DNA from: Raineya sp.
GTDB taxonomy: Bacteria; Bacteroidota; Bacteroidia; Cytophagales; Thermonemataceae
NCBI GenBank assembly: GCA_025454915.1
Contig: JALONN010000004.1
Coordinates: 203,906-267,905, forward strand
Reading direction: 5' to 3'
Length of the DNA stretch: 64,000 nt
Under the pieces are notes generated by a model. The model did no database searches and was not told the DNA's origin. It saw only the letters and a program-made list of their open reading frames with translations. This document shows, piece after piece, positions 26,140 through 34,675 of this stretch. How positions within the stretch are numbered: the first letter of the stretch is position 1; the number at the start of each line of letters is the position of its first letter. Position numbers and translations under genes: made by a program.

Positions 26140-26949
26140 ATGCTTGGTTTCCCTCATGCCAAAATCAACATTGGTCTATATATTACTGAAAAAAGAAATG
26201 ATGGATTTCATAATTTAGAATCTTGTTTCTATCCTATTGGTTGGAGTGATGTTTTAGAAATTATTCCCTCTGAGAACTCTCATCTGGAAATTACAGGATT
26301 AGAGGTTGATGGAGACACCTCTAATAATTTATGTATCAAAGCTTTAAGTCTGTTATCTAAAGATTTTGCAATATCTAACACATCTGTATTTTTACACAAA
26401 GTAATTCCTATGGGTGCTGGTTTGGGTGGCGGTTCGGCTGATGCAGCATTTACTATCAAATTAATTAATCAGGTTTATCAACTTGGTTTAAGTGTAGCTC
26501 AGATGCAAGACTATGCTCGTATGTTGGGTAGTGACTGTGCTTTTTTTATAGAAAGCAAACCAGTATACTGTCATGAAAAAGGTGATAAATTCAAGGATAT
26601 TAGTTTAAGCCTAAAAGGAAAATATTTAGTTTTGGTATATCCTAATATTCATATTTCAACAAAAGAAGCCTATGCTGGAGTAAAACCAAAACTATTAGAT
26701 TTTGATTTGAAAAACTTCTTAGAAACTAGTCCCTTAGAAAAATGGAAAAATGTTATCAAAAATGATTTTGAGACTCATTTGTTTGAAAAGTACTCAAAAC
26801 TAAAAGAAATAAAAGAGTATTTGTATAACCAAGGAGCTTTATATGCTTCCATGTCTGGCTCAGGTTCAACTATTTATGGATTTTTTGAAGAAAAGCCACA
26901 ACTCAAATTTGACAACTCTTATGCTGTTTGGCAAGAAACTCTCAAATAG
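26140..26949 (+). CDS. ispE: 4-diphosphocytidyl-2-C-methyl-D-erythritol kinase
   Basis: IspE phosphorylates CDP-methylerythritol in the non-mevalonate isoprenoid pathway. The 269-residue GHMP kinase has the start FPHAKINIGLYI near 4-15, the ATP loop PMGAGLGGGSADAA near 89-102, GSDCAFFIE near 130-138 and the C-terminal MSGSGSTIYGFF near 233-244. It is coupled to the sigma-54 activator gene (2-base gap). Its stop codon lies inside the terminator hairpin. Confidence 0.95.
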   Translation: MLGFPHAKINIGLYITEKRNDGFHNLESCFYPIGWSDVLEIIPSENSHLEITGLEVDGDTSNNLCIKALSLLSKDFAISNTSVFLHKVIPMGAGLGGGSADAAFTIKLINQVYQLGLSVAQMQDYARMLGSDCAFFIESKPVYCHEKGDKFKDISLSLKGKYLVLVYPNIHISTKEAYAGVKPKLLDFDLKNFLETSPLEKWKNVIKNDFETHLFEKYSKLKEIKEYLYNQGALYASMSGSGSTIYGFFEEKPQLKFDNSYAVWQETLK

Positions 26950-26963
26950 AGAGTTTCTTTTTT
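26934..26963. terminator. terminator overlapping ispE 3' end
   Basis: AGAAACTCTC at 26934-26943, loop AAATA, GAGAGTTTCT at 26949-26958, then T-run to 26963. The ispE stop straddles the loop and right arm. It sits against the stop of the MFS gene on the other strand. Confidence 0.82.
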
Positions 26964-28200
26964 ATGATTCCTGAAAGTTTAAGTCTTTTCCAAAAGTTTC
27001 CTCTAATTGGGTCACAGCCCAAATTGCTAATATAAATACTACTGCTCCTACCCACATTGCACTTTGTATCTTTCCTAATGGTTCTTTTAAGAGATTATAA
27101 CAAATATCCACTAATACAAACGAACCTCTTACAAAATTAGGAACAGTTGTTGTGACTGTTGCCCTCAAATTTGTACCAAAATGCTCTGAAACAGAAGTGA
27201 TAGAAATTACCCAATATCCAGAAAACACGCCTAAAACAAAACATAACCCATAAAAAACTTCTAAACTTAGGTGTGAACTTGTTAGGTACACCACACTCAT
27301 TATTGCACCCAAACCAATAAATCCATATTGAACTTTTTTACGAGAATGAGTCCATTGGCTTATAATGCCACTTGCCATATCTCCTACACTCAGACCAGCA
27401 TAAGCAAATAAGATTGCAATAGCAGGTTTAGGGATTTCGGGCATTGCAAGGGCTTGTCCAAATTCTTTACAAAAAGTAACCAAAAGCCCAATTACATACC
27501 AAACAGGAATTGTACATAATATAGATGATAAATAAGTCTTTAAACGTTTGGAGTTTGTTAGAATCATAGAAAAACTACCAAGTTTCACGCCTTCTTCTTT
27601 GGCTTTTCCAAATAACCCTGATTCAGCTACACCTACACGTAAAAGTAATAATGCTACTCCCATTCCTCCTCCTATCCAGTAGGCTGGTCTCCATCCAAAT
27701 TCCTGACTCAATACTGATGCAAATACAGCCCCTAAAAGCCCAACAGAAGCCACTATTGTTACGCCATAACCTCTTTTTTCTTTACTCATAATTTCATTAA
27801 CCAGCGTAATACCCGCTCCAAGCTCTCCTGCTAAACCAATCCCTGCAATAAATCTTAGTACTACATATTGTTCTATATTTTGAACAAATCCGTTGGCAAT
27901 GTTGGCTAGCGAATATGTAATGATAGAACCAAATAATACAGATAGACGTCCTTTTTTATCTCCTAGTGTTCCCCATAAAATTCCACCCAATAAAAGTCCT
28001 ATCATTTGGGTATTAATAAGTAGGTGTCCGTAGTTCTCAATGTCTTTGTCAGAGGTATAACCTAAACCTTTCAAACTGTCTATTCGAATAATACTAAATA
28101 AGAGTAAATCATAAATATCTACAAAGTAGCCTAATGCTGCTACCATAACAGTTATCCAGATTTTTTTGGAAGAGGGTTGCGATGTTGATAATGATTGCAT
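26962..28200 (-). CDS. MFS transporter, metabolite:proton symporter-like
   Basis: The 412-residue protein has about 12 membrane helices. The N-terminal TVMVAALGYFVDIYDLLLFSI with an Asp in helix 1, and the loop GTLGDKKGRLSVLFGS (the MFS GDKxGR motif) near 78-93, resemble the sugar/metabolite symporter branch that includes citrate- and osmolyte-proton symporters. RFIAGIGLAGELGAGITLVNE near 115-135 is the classic helix-4 motif of that branch. The substrate is unknown. It follows the MOSC gene by 11 bases and they should form one transcript. Confidence 0.85.
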   Translation of the reverse strand: MQSLSTSQPSSKKIWITVMVAALGYFVDIYDLLLFSIIRIDSLKGLGYTSDKDIENYGHLLINTQMIGLLLGGILWGTLGDKKGRLSVLFGSIITYSLANIANGFVQNIEQYVVLRFIAGIGLAGELGAGITLVNEIMSKEKRGYGVTIVASVGLLGAVFASVLSQEFGWRPAYWIGGGMGVALLLLRVGVAESGLFGKAKEEGVKLGSFSMILTNSKRLKTYLSSILCTIPVWYVIGLLVTFCKEFGQALAMPEIPKPAIAILFAYAGLSVGDMASGIISQWTHSRKKVQYGFIGLGAIMSVVYLTSSHLSLEVFYGLCFVLGVFSGYWVISITSVSEHFGTNLRATVTTTVPNFVRGSFVLVDICYNLLKEPLGKIQSAMWVGAVVFILAIWAVTQLEETFGKDLNFQES

Positions 28201-28211
28201 GTTTATATTTT

Positions 28212-29015
28212 TTATTGAACTATTAGTTTATCACCAACTTTAATTGAGCCCAATCCATGATGAATAATATTTTGCCCAAAAAGAATTTTGTTATTTTGTT
28301 TTCTGTACTGGTTTAATGTAACAAGAGGCTCTTTCCCTTTTGTTCCTGTATCCTGATTAATGGTTGTAACCACACATCTGGCACAAGGTTTGGCACAAGT
28401 AAAATGAATATTGTTAATTGAAAAATTTTTCCAAGTATCTTCTTCAAAAGCATCTCCACCTGTAAATACAATATTAGGTCTGAAACGATTCATAGGAATA
28501 AACTCGCTTGTTTTAGCATTTAAGTCATCTAAAGAACCCTGTCCTATCATTAAAAAAGGATAACCATCAGAAAAGCTTGTTAATTCTCCATTTTTAGCAT
28601 ATTTTGTATTTATCAGTCTTTGAGAGTTCTCAGTCATATATACAAGTTTCACTTCTTGCTTGAGCAAATCAGAAAAAAACTGATTAATAATTTCTGAAAC
28701 TATATTTCCTTGACAAATATCATCCCAAATAGCTACACTCTGGTTTTCAGATTGATATTGAAATGGGACAAAAATGCTTTGAGATGGATATTTTTTATGA
28801 TAAACCTCCAAACCATCTTTTTTAATGACAGGTTGAAAAAAACAAAGTTCTGAATACTCTCTCTGACTTAGGAATCGTCCATTATTATCAACAAGCATCC
28901 ACCTTCTATCATAGAGAAATCCTCTATCTGTAATTTCAGCTTCCATTAGCTGAATTCCAGCAAAAGATTTAATGGGGTAAATATATAATTCACTTATCAG
29001 GTAATCTCCTTTCAT
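28212..29015 (-). CDS. MOSC domain protein (YcbX/mARC-like)
   Basis: MOSC proteins bind molybdenum cofactor and, in the YcbX/mARC branch, reduce N-hydroxylated compounds. The start at 29015 uses an ATG; the frame could extend two codons to a TTG. The N-terminal beta-barrel domain reads LYIYPIKSFAGIQL, then DRRWMLVDNNGRFLSQRE near 35-52. The MOSC core has NRFRPNIVFTGG near 175 and the cofactor-binding Cys in AKPCARCVVTTIN near 205-217. A C-terminal ferredoxin domain is absent, so an external electron donor would be needed. Confidence 0.85.
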   Translation of the reverse strand: MKGDYLISELYIYPIKSFAGIQLMEAEITDRGFLYDRRWMLVDNNGRFLSQREYSELCFFQPVIKKDGLEVYHKKYPSQSIFVPFQYQSENQSVAIWDDICQGNIVSEIINQFFSDLLKQEVKLVYMTENSQRLINTKYAKNGELTSFSDGYPFLMIGQGSLDDLNAKTSEFIPMNRFRPNIVFTGGDAFEEDTWKNFSINNIHFTCAKPCARCVVTTINQDTGTKGKEPLVTLNQYRKQNNKILFGQNIIHHGLGSIKVGDKLIVQ

Positions 29016-29090
29016 ATACAAAATAAAGACTTTCGTAAAAATAAGAAGCCTTTTGATAAAATGGTAAAACTACAATTAAAAACTTTCTAA

Positions 29091-29098
29091 TACTTTTG
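29091..29098 (+). promoter_or_regulatory. candidate -7 element for the tandem secreted genes
   Basis: TACTTTTG is a full TAnnTTTG match 26 bases before the ATG at 29125. No TTG is at the usual distance. Confidence 0.35.
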
Positions 29099-29124
29099 AA
29101 GCATCAAATTATAAGAAAATTTAC

Positions 29125-29430
29125 ATGCTTTTTAGAACATTATTCATATTGCTTTTCATGATAGCCATTACGCTGAAAGCTTCGGAGCAATGGGGATGTT
29201 ATCAGGAAGAAGCAAAAGTTGATTTTAATTTAAAGAATGATTTGGCAGTGAGGGTTATTGTAGCAACAGACAAATCTACTACTGCTTTAGAAAGTAGTGC
29301 CGTTTATCGGTTTGAAAAAAATGTAGGGGAAAAAATTTTTTTAATCAGAAAAAATGAGCCTAAAAGACTTTTAATTATTGTACAGAAAAATCATAAAGGT
29401 AAAACCCTAAATATTTCACAATTACTTTAA
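29125..29430 (+). CDS. small secreted protein, tandem paralog A
   Basis: The 101-residue protein has a signal peptide (MLFRTLFILLFMIAITLKA). The mature part aligns with the next gene: VDFNLKNDLAVRVIV against VCFKVKNDTGGSITL, then RLLIIVQKNHKGKTLNISQLL (in two short blocks) against KLLIKVDGSVAGKTFKLSELM. Length and order of strands agree, so the two are diverged copies. No known domain is recognised. The role is unknown, and an extracellular or periplasmic beta-sandwich is plausible. Confidence 0.6.
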   Translation: MLFRTLFILLFMIAITLKASEQWGCYQEEAKVDFNLKNDLAVRVIVATDKSTTALESSAVYRFEKNVGEKIFLIRKNEPKRLLIIVQKNHKGKTLNISQLL

Positions 29431-29480
29431 ATTTTCCAGTTAAATAAAAATTGAATATTCACATTAATCCTTTTAAAGTC

Positions 29481-29807
29481 ATGAAAAAATTAATTCTTAG
29501 CTCCGCTTTAGTATTTGGTATTGTTGCTATGAGTGCATTTAAGTCTAACGATACAGATGCAACTGTAACTATAACAAAAAAACCAAATGGTGAAGTTTGT
29601 TTTAAAGTAAAAAATGACACTGGTGGGTCTATTACATTACACACAGGTTCAGGTACTGCTCCTATGAACAGTGGTGTTCAAAAAGAATTCTGTATTCAGG
29701 AAGGAAAAAAATTAACTGTTGCTGATAAAGGACAGCCTGGCAAATTGTTAATAAAAGTAGATGGTAGTGTTGCAGGTAAAACTTTCAAGTTATCAGAACT
29801 TATGTAG
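29481..29807 (+). CDS. small secreted protein, tandem paralog B
   Basis: The ATG at 29481 begins a clean signal peptide (MKKLILSSALVFGIVAMSAF), so the ten upstream codons are left out. The 108-residue product carries two cysteines (EVCFKV near 35 and KEFCIQEG near 65) that paralog A lacks. The end GKTFKLSELM matches GKTLNISQLL of A. It sits 50 bases after A, without a hairpin between, so one transcript is likely, ended by a strong hairpin at 29833-29860. Function unknown. Confidence 0.65.
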   Translation: MKKLILSSALVFGIVAMSAFKSNDTDATVTITKKPNGEVCFKVKNDTGGSITLHTGSGTAPMNSGVQKEFCIQEGKKLTVADKGQPGKLLIKVDGSVAGKTFKLSELM

Positions 29808-29832
29808 TTTTAAGTTAAATAGGTAGTTTTAT

Positions 29833-29860
29833 AAAAGGTTTGATACTTATCAAACCTTTT
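29833..29860 (+). terminator. terminator after tandem secreted genes
   Basis: AAAAGGTTTGATA at 29833-29845, CT, TATCAAACCTTTT at 29848-29860, followed by a T-rich run. The effective loop is about 8 bases. Confidence 0.85.
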
Positions 29861-30006
29861 ATTTTTTTTTACAAATCCTCATTTTCACAAAATATTATTC
29901 AAGTTTTTAATTGACCTACAAATTAACATTTGCCATACAATATTTTTCCTCTTATATTTAGAGCAAGTTTTACAGAAGCCTAAAACCCTTAAAGCTATAT
30001 CTCAAT

Positions 30007-33000
30007 ATGAGTGAAAAAGTATTAAGAGCCATTATACAATTACTTGCAGCCTCTGCACAAGTAGATGGTGTCAATGAAAATGAACGATTGCTGATTCAGA
30101 AGTTTTTAGAAGATAATTTTGGAGAAGAATACATTGATAAGTATTTAGGATTATTTGATAAGTATGTTTCTCAGAATGTAGATGTAGTTAATATTTGCAA
30201 AAATCTCAATGAGGAACTTACTAGAACTCAGAAAGTTATTGTCATTACAAATATCTTAGAAATGAATATTTCTGATGGTATAGCTTCTGAAAAGGAACAA
30301 AACTTGGTAAAAAAAATAGCTGAGCTTTTTCATCTAGACCTTGATGAATATGAAACCATTAGAAAATTTGTTTTAGAAAACTTCTCTGAAGATAATAATC
30401 ATCAAAATATTGTTTGGATTGATAGTATCGTAAAAGCAGATATTAACTACAAACATATATTTAGAGATAAACTGGATGGGGCAATTGGTATTCTTCGTAT
30501 TCCTAGCATGGAAATGTATTTGCTTAAATATGCTGGAAGCTCTAATATTTATCTGAATAGTGTTGGTATCAAAGACCGTCATGTTTATACATTTCCAGTA
30601 GGTAGTAGCATCCGTTCCGATAAATTTGACCCTATATATTATAGTGATGTAGTTGGGTTGTTTTTAAATGAGAACAGAAACCAAGCTATTTCATTTGAAG
30701 CTTTGGATATTTGGTATTATTTTCCTAATCATAAAGTTGGACTAAGAAATGTGAGTATTGCTGAAGAATCAGGCAAACTCATAGGGCTTATGGGGGCAAG
30801 TGGCTCAGGAAAATCTACATTACTCAATGTTTTAAATGGAAATTTAAAACCAACCAAAGGACAAGTCTTAATCAATGGAATTGATATTCATAAAGATAAT
30901 GAAAGTATTTCAGGAGTTATTGGCTATGTACCTCAAGATGACCTTCTTATTGATGAGCTAACTGTTTATCAAAACTTATATTATGCTGCAAAACTTAGTT
31001 TTAGTAATGCCTCTGAAGATGAAATTGATGCTTTAGTTCAAAAGACTTTACATAGTTTGGGCATCCATGAGATTCAAGATTTAAAAGTTGGAAATCCCCT
31101 CCAAAAAACAATTAGTGGAGGACAACGTAAGAGAGTTAATATTGGTTTAGAGCTACTTAGAGAACCTTACGTTCTTTTTGTAGATGAGCCAACCTCAGGG
31201 CTTTCTTCCAGAGACTCTGAAAATATTATGGATTTACTCAAAGAACTTTCTTTGAAAGGTAAACTCATTTTTGTTGTAATTCATCAGCCTTCTTCCGATA
31301 TTTTTAAGATGTTTGATAAATTGCTTATTTTGGATGTTGGTGGGTATCCGATTTATTATGGTAATCCTATTGAAGCCATCACATACTTTAAAAGTATTGC
31401 AGGTTTTGTTGATAAAGACCAGAATGTATGTGTTGAATGTGGAAATGTAAATCCAGAACAAATTTTTAATATCATAGAAACCAAAATGGTAAATGAGTAT
31501 GGAACGTTTACCAATCAAAGAAAAATAACCCCAAGAAAATGGAATGAATACTTTGAGAAGCTAATTAATCCACCTCAAACACACACTCATCAAGAAAAAC
31601 CCGCTACACATCTAAAAATTCCACCTAGAATTAAACAGGTAAGTATTTTCTTGACAAGGGATATCCTTTCAAAATTAAGTAACACTCAATACATGACCAT
31701 TAATTTGCTAGAAGCTCCTCTTTTAGCTGTTATATTGGCTTATATTGTTCGTTTTTATCAGAATAGTGATGGAGGTTATATATTTGCGAAGAACAACAAC
31801 CTGCCTGCCTATATTTTTATGTCTGTGATTGTTTCTTTATTTATAGGATTATCTGTTAGTGCTGAAGAAATTATCAAAGATGCAAAAATGTTAAAAAGAG
31901 AGGCTTTTTTACATTTAAGTAGAGGTAGTTATTTGCTTGGAAAAGTAATTTTATTATTTGCTTTTTCCGCTGTTCAGACATTGAGTTTTGTTTTAATTGG
32001 TAATTGGATTTTAGGTGTAGAAGGCATGAATACATCTTATTGGCTTGTATTGTTTTCAGCAACATGCTTTGCCAATATGTTAGGCTTAAATATTTCTGCA
32101 ACATTCAATTCTGTCGTTACAATTTATATTCTTATTCCTTTACTTCTAATACCTCAGTTATTGCTAGGAGGAATTGTTGTTCGATTCAATGAAATCAATC
32201 CTAGCCTTTCATCTGATAAAAAGGTACCCTTATTGGCTGAAATTATGTCTTCACGTTGGGCTTTTGAGGCTCTAATGGTCGGACAATTTAAATACAATGA
32301 ATACCAAAAGCATTTTTATGATTATGACCAGAAAATGTCTCAAGCTGAGTATCATAAGTCATTGTATATCCCAGAATTAGAAACCAAACTTGATGATTGT
32401 TTAAATAGTCATAAGGTAGACTCTCTAAAACAACAAGTAAGCCAAGATTTGCTTATTTTAAAAAATGAACTCTTGCTACAAAATGAAACGACTCCTTATC
32501 AGTTTACTCAATTCGATAAGTTTACACCTAATCAATTTGACATAGATTTGTATAATAATTTAAAGAAGCATCTTCAAAATCTAAAAAAACACTATATTAA
32601 AATTTATAACGAAAATAGCCAAGCCAAAGACCAAGTAATAGGAATTTCAACCAAAACTGCTGCTGAAAGAAAAGATTTTTTAGATTTAAAAAATCGATAT
32701 CATAATGAAGCCGTTGAACGTCTTGTAACTGCTGCTGAAACTCCTGAACGTATTGTACAAACAACTTCTAATCTTGTGCAAAAAGTATATCCAATTTATA
32801 AAATTCCAGAAAAAAGTAGTTTCTTAGACTTCAGAACTCATTTTTTTGCACCAAAAAAACGATTTGGAGGAATGCTTTATGATACTTTGAGTTTTAATAT
32901 TATAGTTATTTGGATGATGAGCGTTTTCTTATATATTACTTTATATTTCAACGCATTAAGAAGATTGATAGAGGGTATAGGGAATCTGTATATCAGAATT

Positions 33001-33030
33001 TTCCATTCTAAGAAAAACCCTACTCATTAA
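30007..33030 (+). CDS. TerB-ABCG fusion: ABC transporter ATPase-permease
   Basis: A 1007-residue fusion. Residues 1-127 form a TerB-like helical domain (LRAIIQLLAASAQVDGVNENERLLIQKFL split by two acidic turns, then EMNISDGIASEKEQNLV). A linker/beta region of about 100 residues includes VYTFPVGSSIRSD near 197. The ABCG-type nucleotide-binding domain follows with Walker A GASGSGKST near 263, signature ISGGQRKR near 369, Walker B VLFVDEPTSGL near 390 and H-loop VIHQPSSD near 420. A cysteine pair (VCVECGNVNPEQ near 477) precedes about five hydrophobic segments (560-730) and a last one near 965-985, with a large charged insert between. ABCG fusions usually export lipids or hydrophobic compounds. 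The substrate is unknown; the TerB part suggests stress or metal sensing only by family association. Confidence 0.85.
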   Translation: MSEKVLRAIIQLLAASAQVDGVNENERLLIQKFLEDNFGEEYIDKYLGLFDKYVSQNVDVVNICKNLNEELTRTQKVIVITNILEMNISDGIASEKEQNLVKKIAELFHLDLDEYETIRKFVLENFSEDNNHQNIVWIDSIVKADINYKHIFRDKLDGAIGILRIPSMEMYLLKYAGSSNIYLNSVGIKDRHVYTFPVGSSIRSDKFDPIYYSDVVGLFLNENRNQAISFEALDIWYYFPNHKVGLRNVSIAEESGKLIGLMGASGSGKSTLLNVLNGNLKPTKGQVLINGIDIHKDNESISGVIGYVPQDDLLIDELTVYQNLYYAAKLSFSNASEDEIDALVQKTLHSLGIHEIQDLKVGNPLQKTISGGQRKRVNIGLELLREPYVLFVDEPTSGLSSRDSENIMDLLKELSLKGKLIFVVIHQPSSDIFKMFDKLLILDVGGYPIYYGNPIEAITYFKSIAGFVDKDQNVCVECGNVNPEQIFNIIETKMVNEYGTFTNQRKITPRKWNEYFEKLINPPQTHTHQEKPATHLKIPPRIKQVSIFLTRDILSKLSNTQYMTINLLEAPLLAVILAYIVRFYQNSDGGYIFAKNNNLPAYIFMSVIVSLFIGLSVSAEEIIKDAKMLKREAFLHLSRGSYLLGKVILLFAFSAVQTLSFVLIGNWILGVEGMNTSYWLVLFSATCFANMLGLNISATFNSVVTIYILIPLLLIPQLLLGGIVVRFNEINPSLSSDKKVPLLAEIMSSRWAFEALMVGQFKYNEYQKHFYDYDQKMSQAEYHKSLYIPELETKLDDCLNSHKVDSLKQQVSQDLLILKNELLLQNETTPYQFTQFDKFTPNQFDIDLYNNLKKHLQNLKKHYIKIYNENSQAKDQVIGISTKTAAERKDFLDLKNRYHNEAVERLVTAAETPERIVQTTSNLVQKVYPIYKIPEKSSFLDFRTHFFAPKKRFGGMLYDTLSFNIIVIWMMSVFLYITLYFNALRRLIEGIGNLYIRIFHSKKNPTH

Positions 33031-33037
33031 AAAAAAC

Positions 33038-33084
33038 AAATATGCTTCATATGCAAGTTAAATATTTGCATATGAAGCATATTT
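33038..33084. terminator. long AT-rich inverted repeat between convergent genes
   Basis: Perfect 19-bp arms: AAATATGCTTCATATGCAA at 33038-33056, 9-base loop, its complement at 33066-33084, then TTTT. Each arm holds CATATG. It serves as a two-way terminator candidate and encodes the last eight residues of the convergent gene. Confidence 0.65.
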
Positions 33085-33762
33085 TTCTTCGTTGTAAACT
33101 TCTTGAAGATAAGCAGACTCAAATATATGAAAGCCATCTCTATGTTCTTTGGTAATTTCGTACATAGATAAAGCTACCACTTTTGCCTCAATTGGCTTGT
33201 ATTTTTTTAGTCCACCAACCATTATAAATTCTAGCCCCTTAGCTACAGCTTTACCTATTTCTTCTCCTAAACGAAATTCATGACGTTCTCCTAGCAATAA
33301 TGATGGACGTATAATATTACAACATTTAAATTGGAGGTGTCCAATTGCTTCTTCAACTTCTCCTTTTACTCTATTATAGTAAAATGTAGATTGTTTACAA
33401 GCTCCCATTGCTGTAACAATAGTAAAAGAAGATGCTCCATTAAATTTTGCAATTTTTGCAATTTCAGTTGGATAGATATAATCTACTAAGTAGAATTTTT
33501 CTTTACTTTTAGCCTTTTTTATTGTAGTTCCTAAACAACAATAAACATCAGTAGCTTTAATAAGGTGAGCATGAGCATCAAGATTATCAAAATCTATAAT
33601 GTGTTGTGTAAGTTTGGGGTGTAAAACATTTACTTTTTGTCTAGAAACTACAATGACTTCTTCATAGTAGTCATCATTAATCATCTGAAAAAGTAATTCA
33701 GAACCTACCAGCCCTGTTGCACCTATCAATAGAGCTGTTTTTTTACAATAGGAATGATTCAT
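33058..33762 (-). CDS. atypical SDR, HTATIP2/TIP30-like NAD(P)-binding protein
   Basis: The ATG at 33762 is chosen over a GTG two codons upstream. The 234-residue protein has TALLIGATGLVGSELL near 9-24, the NAD(P)-binding glycine motif, then VYCCLGTTIKKAKSKEKFYLVDYIY near 73-98 (in pieces), ASSFTIVTAMGA and YYNRVKGEVE near 125-135 (YxxxK), and IIRPSLLLGERHEFR near 148-163. This order matches the TIP30/YbjT-like atypical SDR group common in Bacteroidota. The substrate is unknown. The last eight residues lie in the inverted repeat. Confidence 0.85.
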   Translation of the reverse strand: MNHSYCKKTALLIGATGLVGSELLFQMINDDYYEEVIVVSRQKVNVLHPKLTQHIIDFDNLDAHAHLIKATDVYCCLGTTIKKAKSKEKFYLVDYIYPTEIAKIAKFNGASSFTIVTAMGACKQSTFYYNRVKGEVEEAIGHLQFKCCNIIRPSLLLGERHEFRLGEEIGKAVAKGLEFIMVGGLKKYKPIEAKVVALSMYEITKEHRDGFHIFESAYLQEVYNEEKYASYANI

Positions 33763-33792
33763 TAACACTTATTCAATTTTCCAAAAACACAG

Positions 33793-33800
33793 CAAATCTA
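33793..33800 (-). promoter_or_regulatory. candidate -7 element for SDR gene
   Basis: The complement reads TAGATTTG, a TAnnTTTG match about 30 bases before the ATG. No -33 TTG was found. Confidence 0.3.
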
Positions 33801-33976
33801 CAACCTTTCTTATATATAACCTATATTTTATTTTTAAAACATTTATTTGGGGCATTATATCAAATATAAGAATCTGAAAATCAATATAATAATATTTTTC
33901 TTTAGATTTTTCATAAAATTTTACTTACTTTGGCATCATTCCTGATTATATTTGTTTACACTAAATTTATGTTTTT

Positions 33977-34561
33977 ATGAAGAAGTCATTTATCTATTTA
34001 TTAGCTGTTACATTTTTAGCTACTGCTACCATTTCTTGTAAAAAGAAAGAGAAAGTAAAATTACCTGAAGGTGAAAAAGAAATTGTTGTACCATGTTCTG
34101 GTCCGGAGTTTTTTACAGACAAAAAAACCTTCCGTGCTAACGCAATGGGTGAAAGTCAAGATCAGATGACTGCAAAACGCAAAGCATTAAGCAATACCCG
34201 TGATGAACTTGCTCGTAGCATCAATACAAAAGTGAAGGCTGTAACTGATAATTATGTAAACTCTCGTGAGTTTAATAATAAAGAAGAAGTTGAAGAGCGT
34301 TATGAGAATTTAACTCGTGAAGTAGTAGATCAGGAATTAGCAGGTACAAAAACTATTTGCGAAAAATTAGTAAAAACACAACAAGGAACATATAAATATT
34401 ATATTGCATTAGAGTTAACTACTGATGATTTATTAGATTCTTATAACAAAAGAATGCAAAAATTAACCAATGATGAGCGTTTAAAAATTGACTATGACTA
34501 TGAGAAGTTCAAAAAGACTTTTGAAGCTGAAATGGATAAATTAAGTAATGGAGGAAGATAA
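33977..34561 (+). CDS. LPP20-like lipoprotein
   Basis: The 194-residue protein has a signal peptide and lipobox (FLATATISC, Cys21) followed by a Lys-rich stretch (KKKEKVKLPEGEKE). The middle fits LPP20-like proteins: FFTDKKTFRANAMGESQDQMTAKRKAL (two pieces), a pattern seen in helical lipoproteins that process or assemble surface structures, then NTRDELARSINTKV and a C-terminal YKYYIALELTTDDLL. Function is unknown. It has its own upstream region of about 210 bases and a strong terminator. Confidence 0.65.
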   Translation: MKKSFIYLLAVTFLATATISCKKKEKVKLPEGEKEIVVPCSGPEFFTDKKTFRANAMGESQDQMTAKRKALSNTRDELARSINTKVKAVTDNYVNSREFNNKEEVEERYENLTREVVDQELAGTKTICEKLVKTQQGTYKYYIALELTTDDLLDSYNKRMQKLTNDERLKIDYDYEKFKKTFEAEMDKLSNGGR

Positions 34562-34583
34562 ACTATAATCATAAATTGTTTTT

Positions 34584-34624
34584 AATTAAAGCCTTTTCTA
34601 ATAAATTTTGAAAAGGCTTTAATT
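34584..34624 (+). terminator. terminator after LPP20-like gene
   Basis: AATTAAAGCCTTTTC at 34584-34598, 11-base loop, GAAAAGGCTTTAATT at 34610-34624, then T-run. A 15-bp stem. Confidence 0.8.
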
Positions 34625-34642
34625 TTTTTATTAGATTTTATA

Positions 34643-34650
34643 TATATTTG
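34643..34650 (+). promoter_or_regulatory. candidate -7 element for WcaJ-like gene
   Basis: TATATTTG is a full TAnnTTTG match 26 bases before the ATG at 34676. No clear -33 TTG. Confidence 0.35.
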
Positions 34651-34675
34651 AATTTTACTCCGCAAGTCAGAGTAT

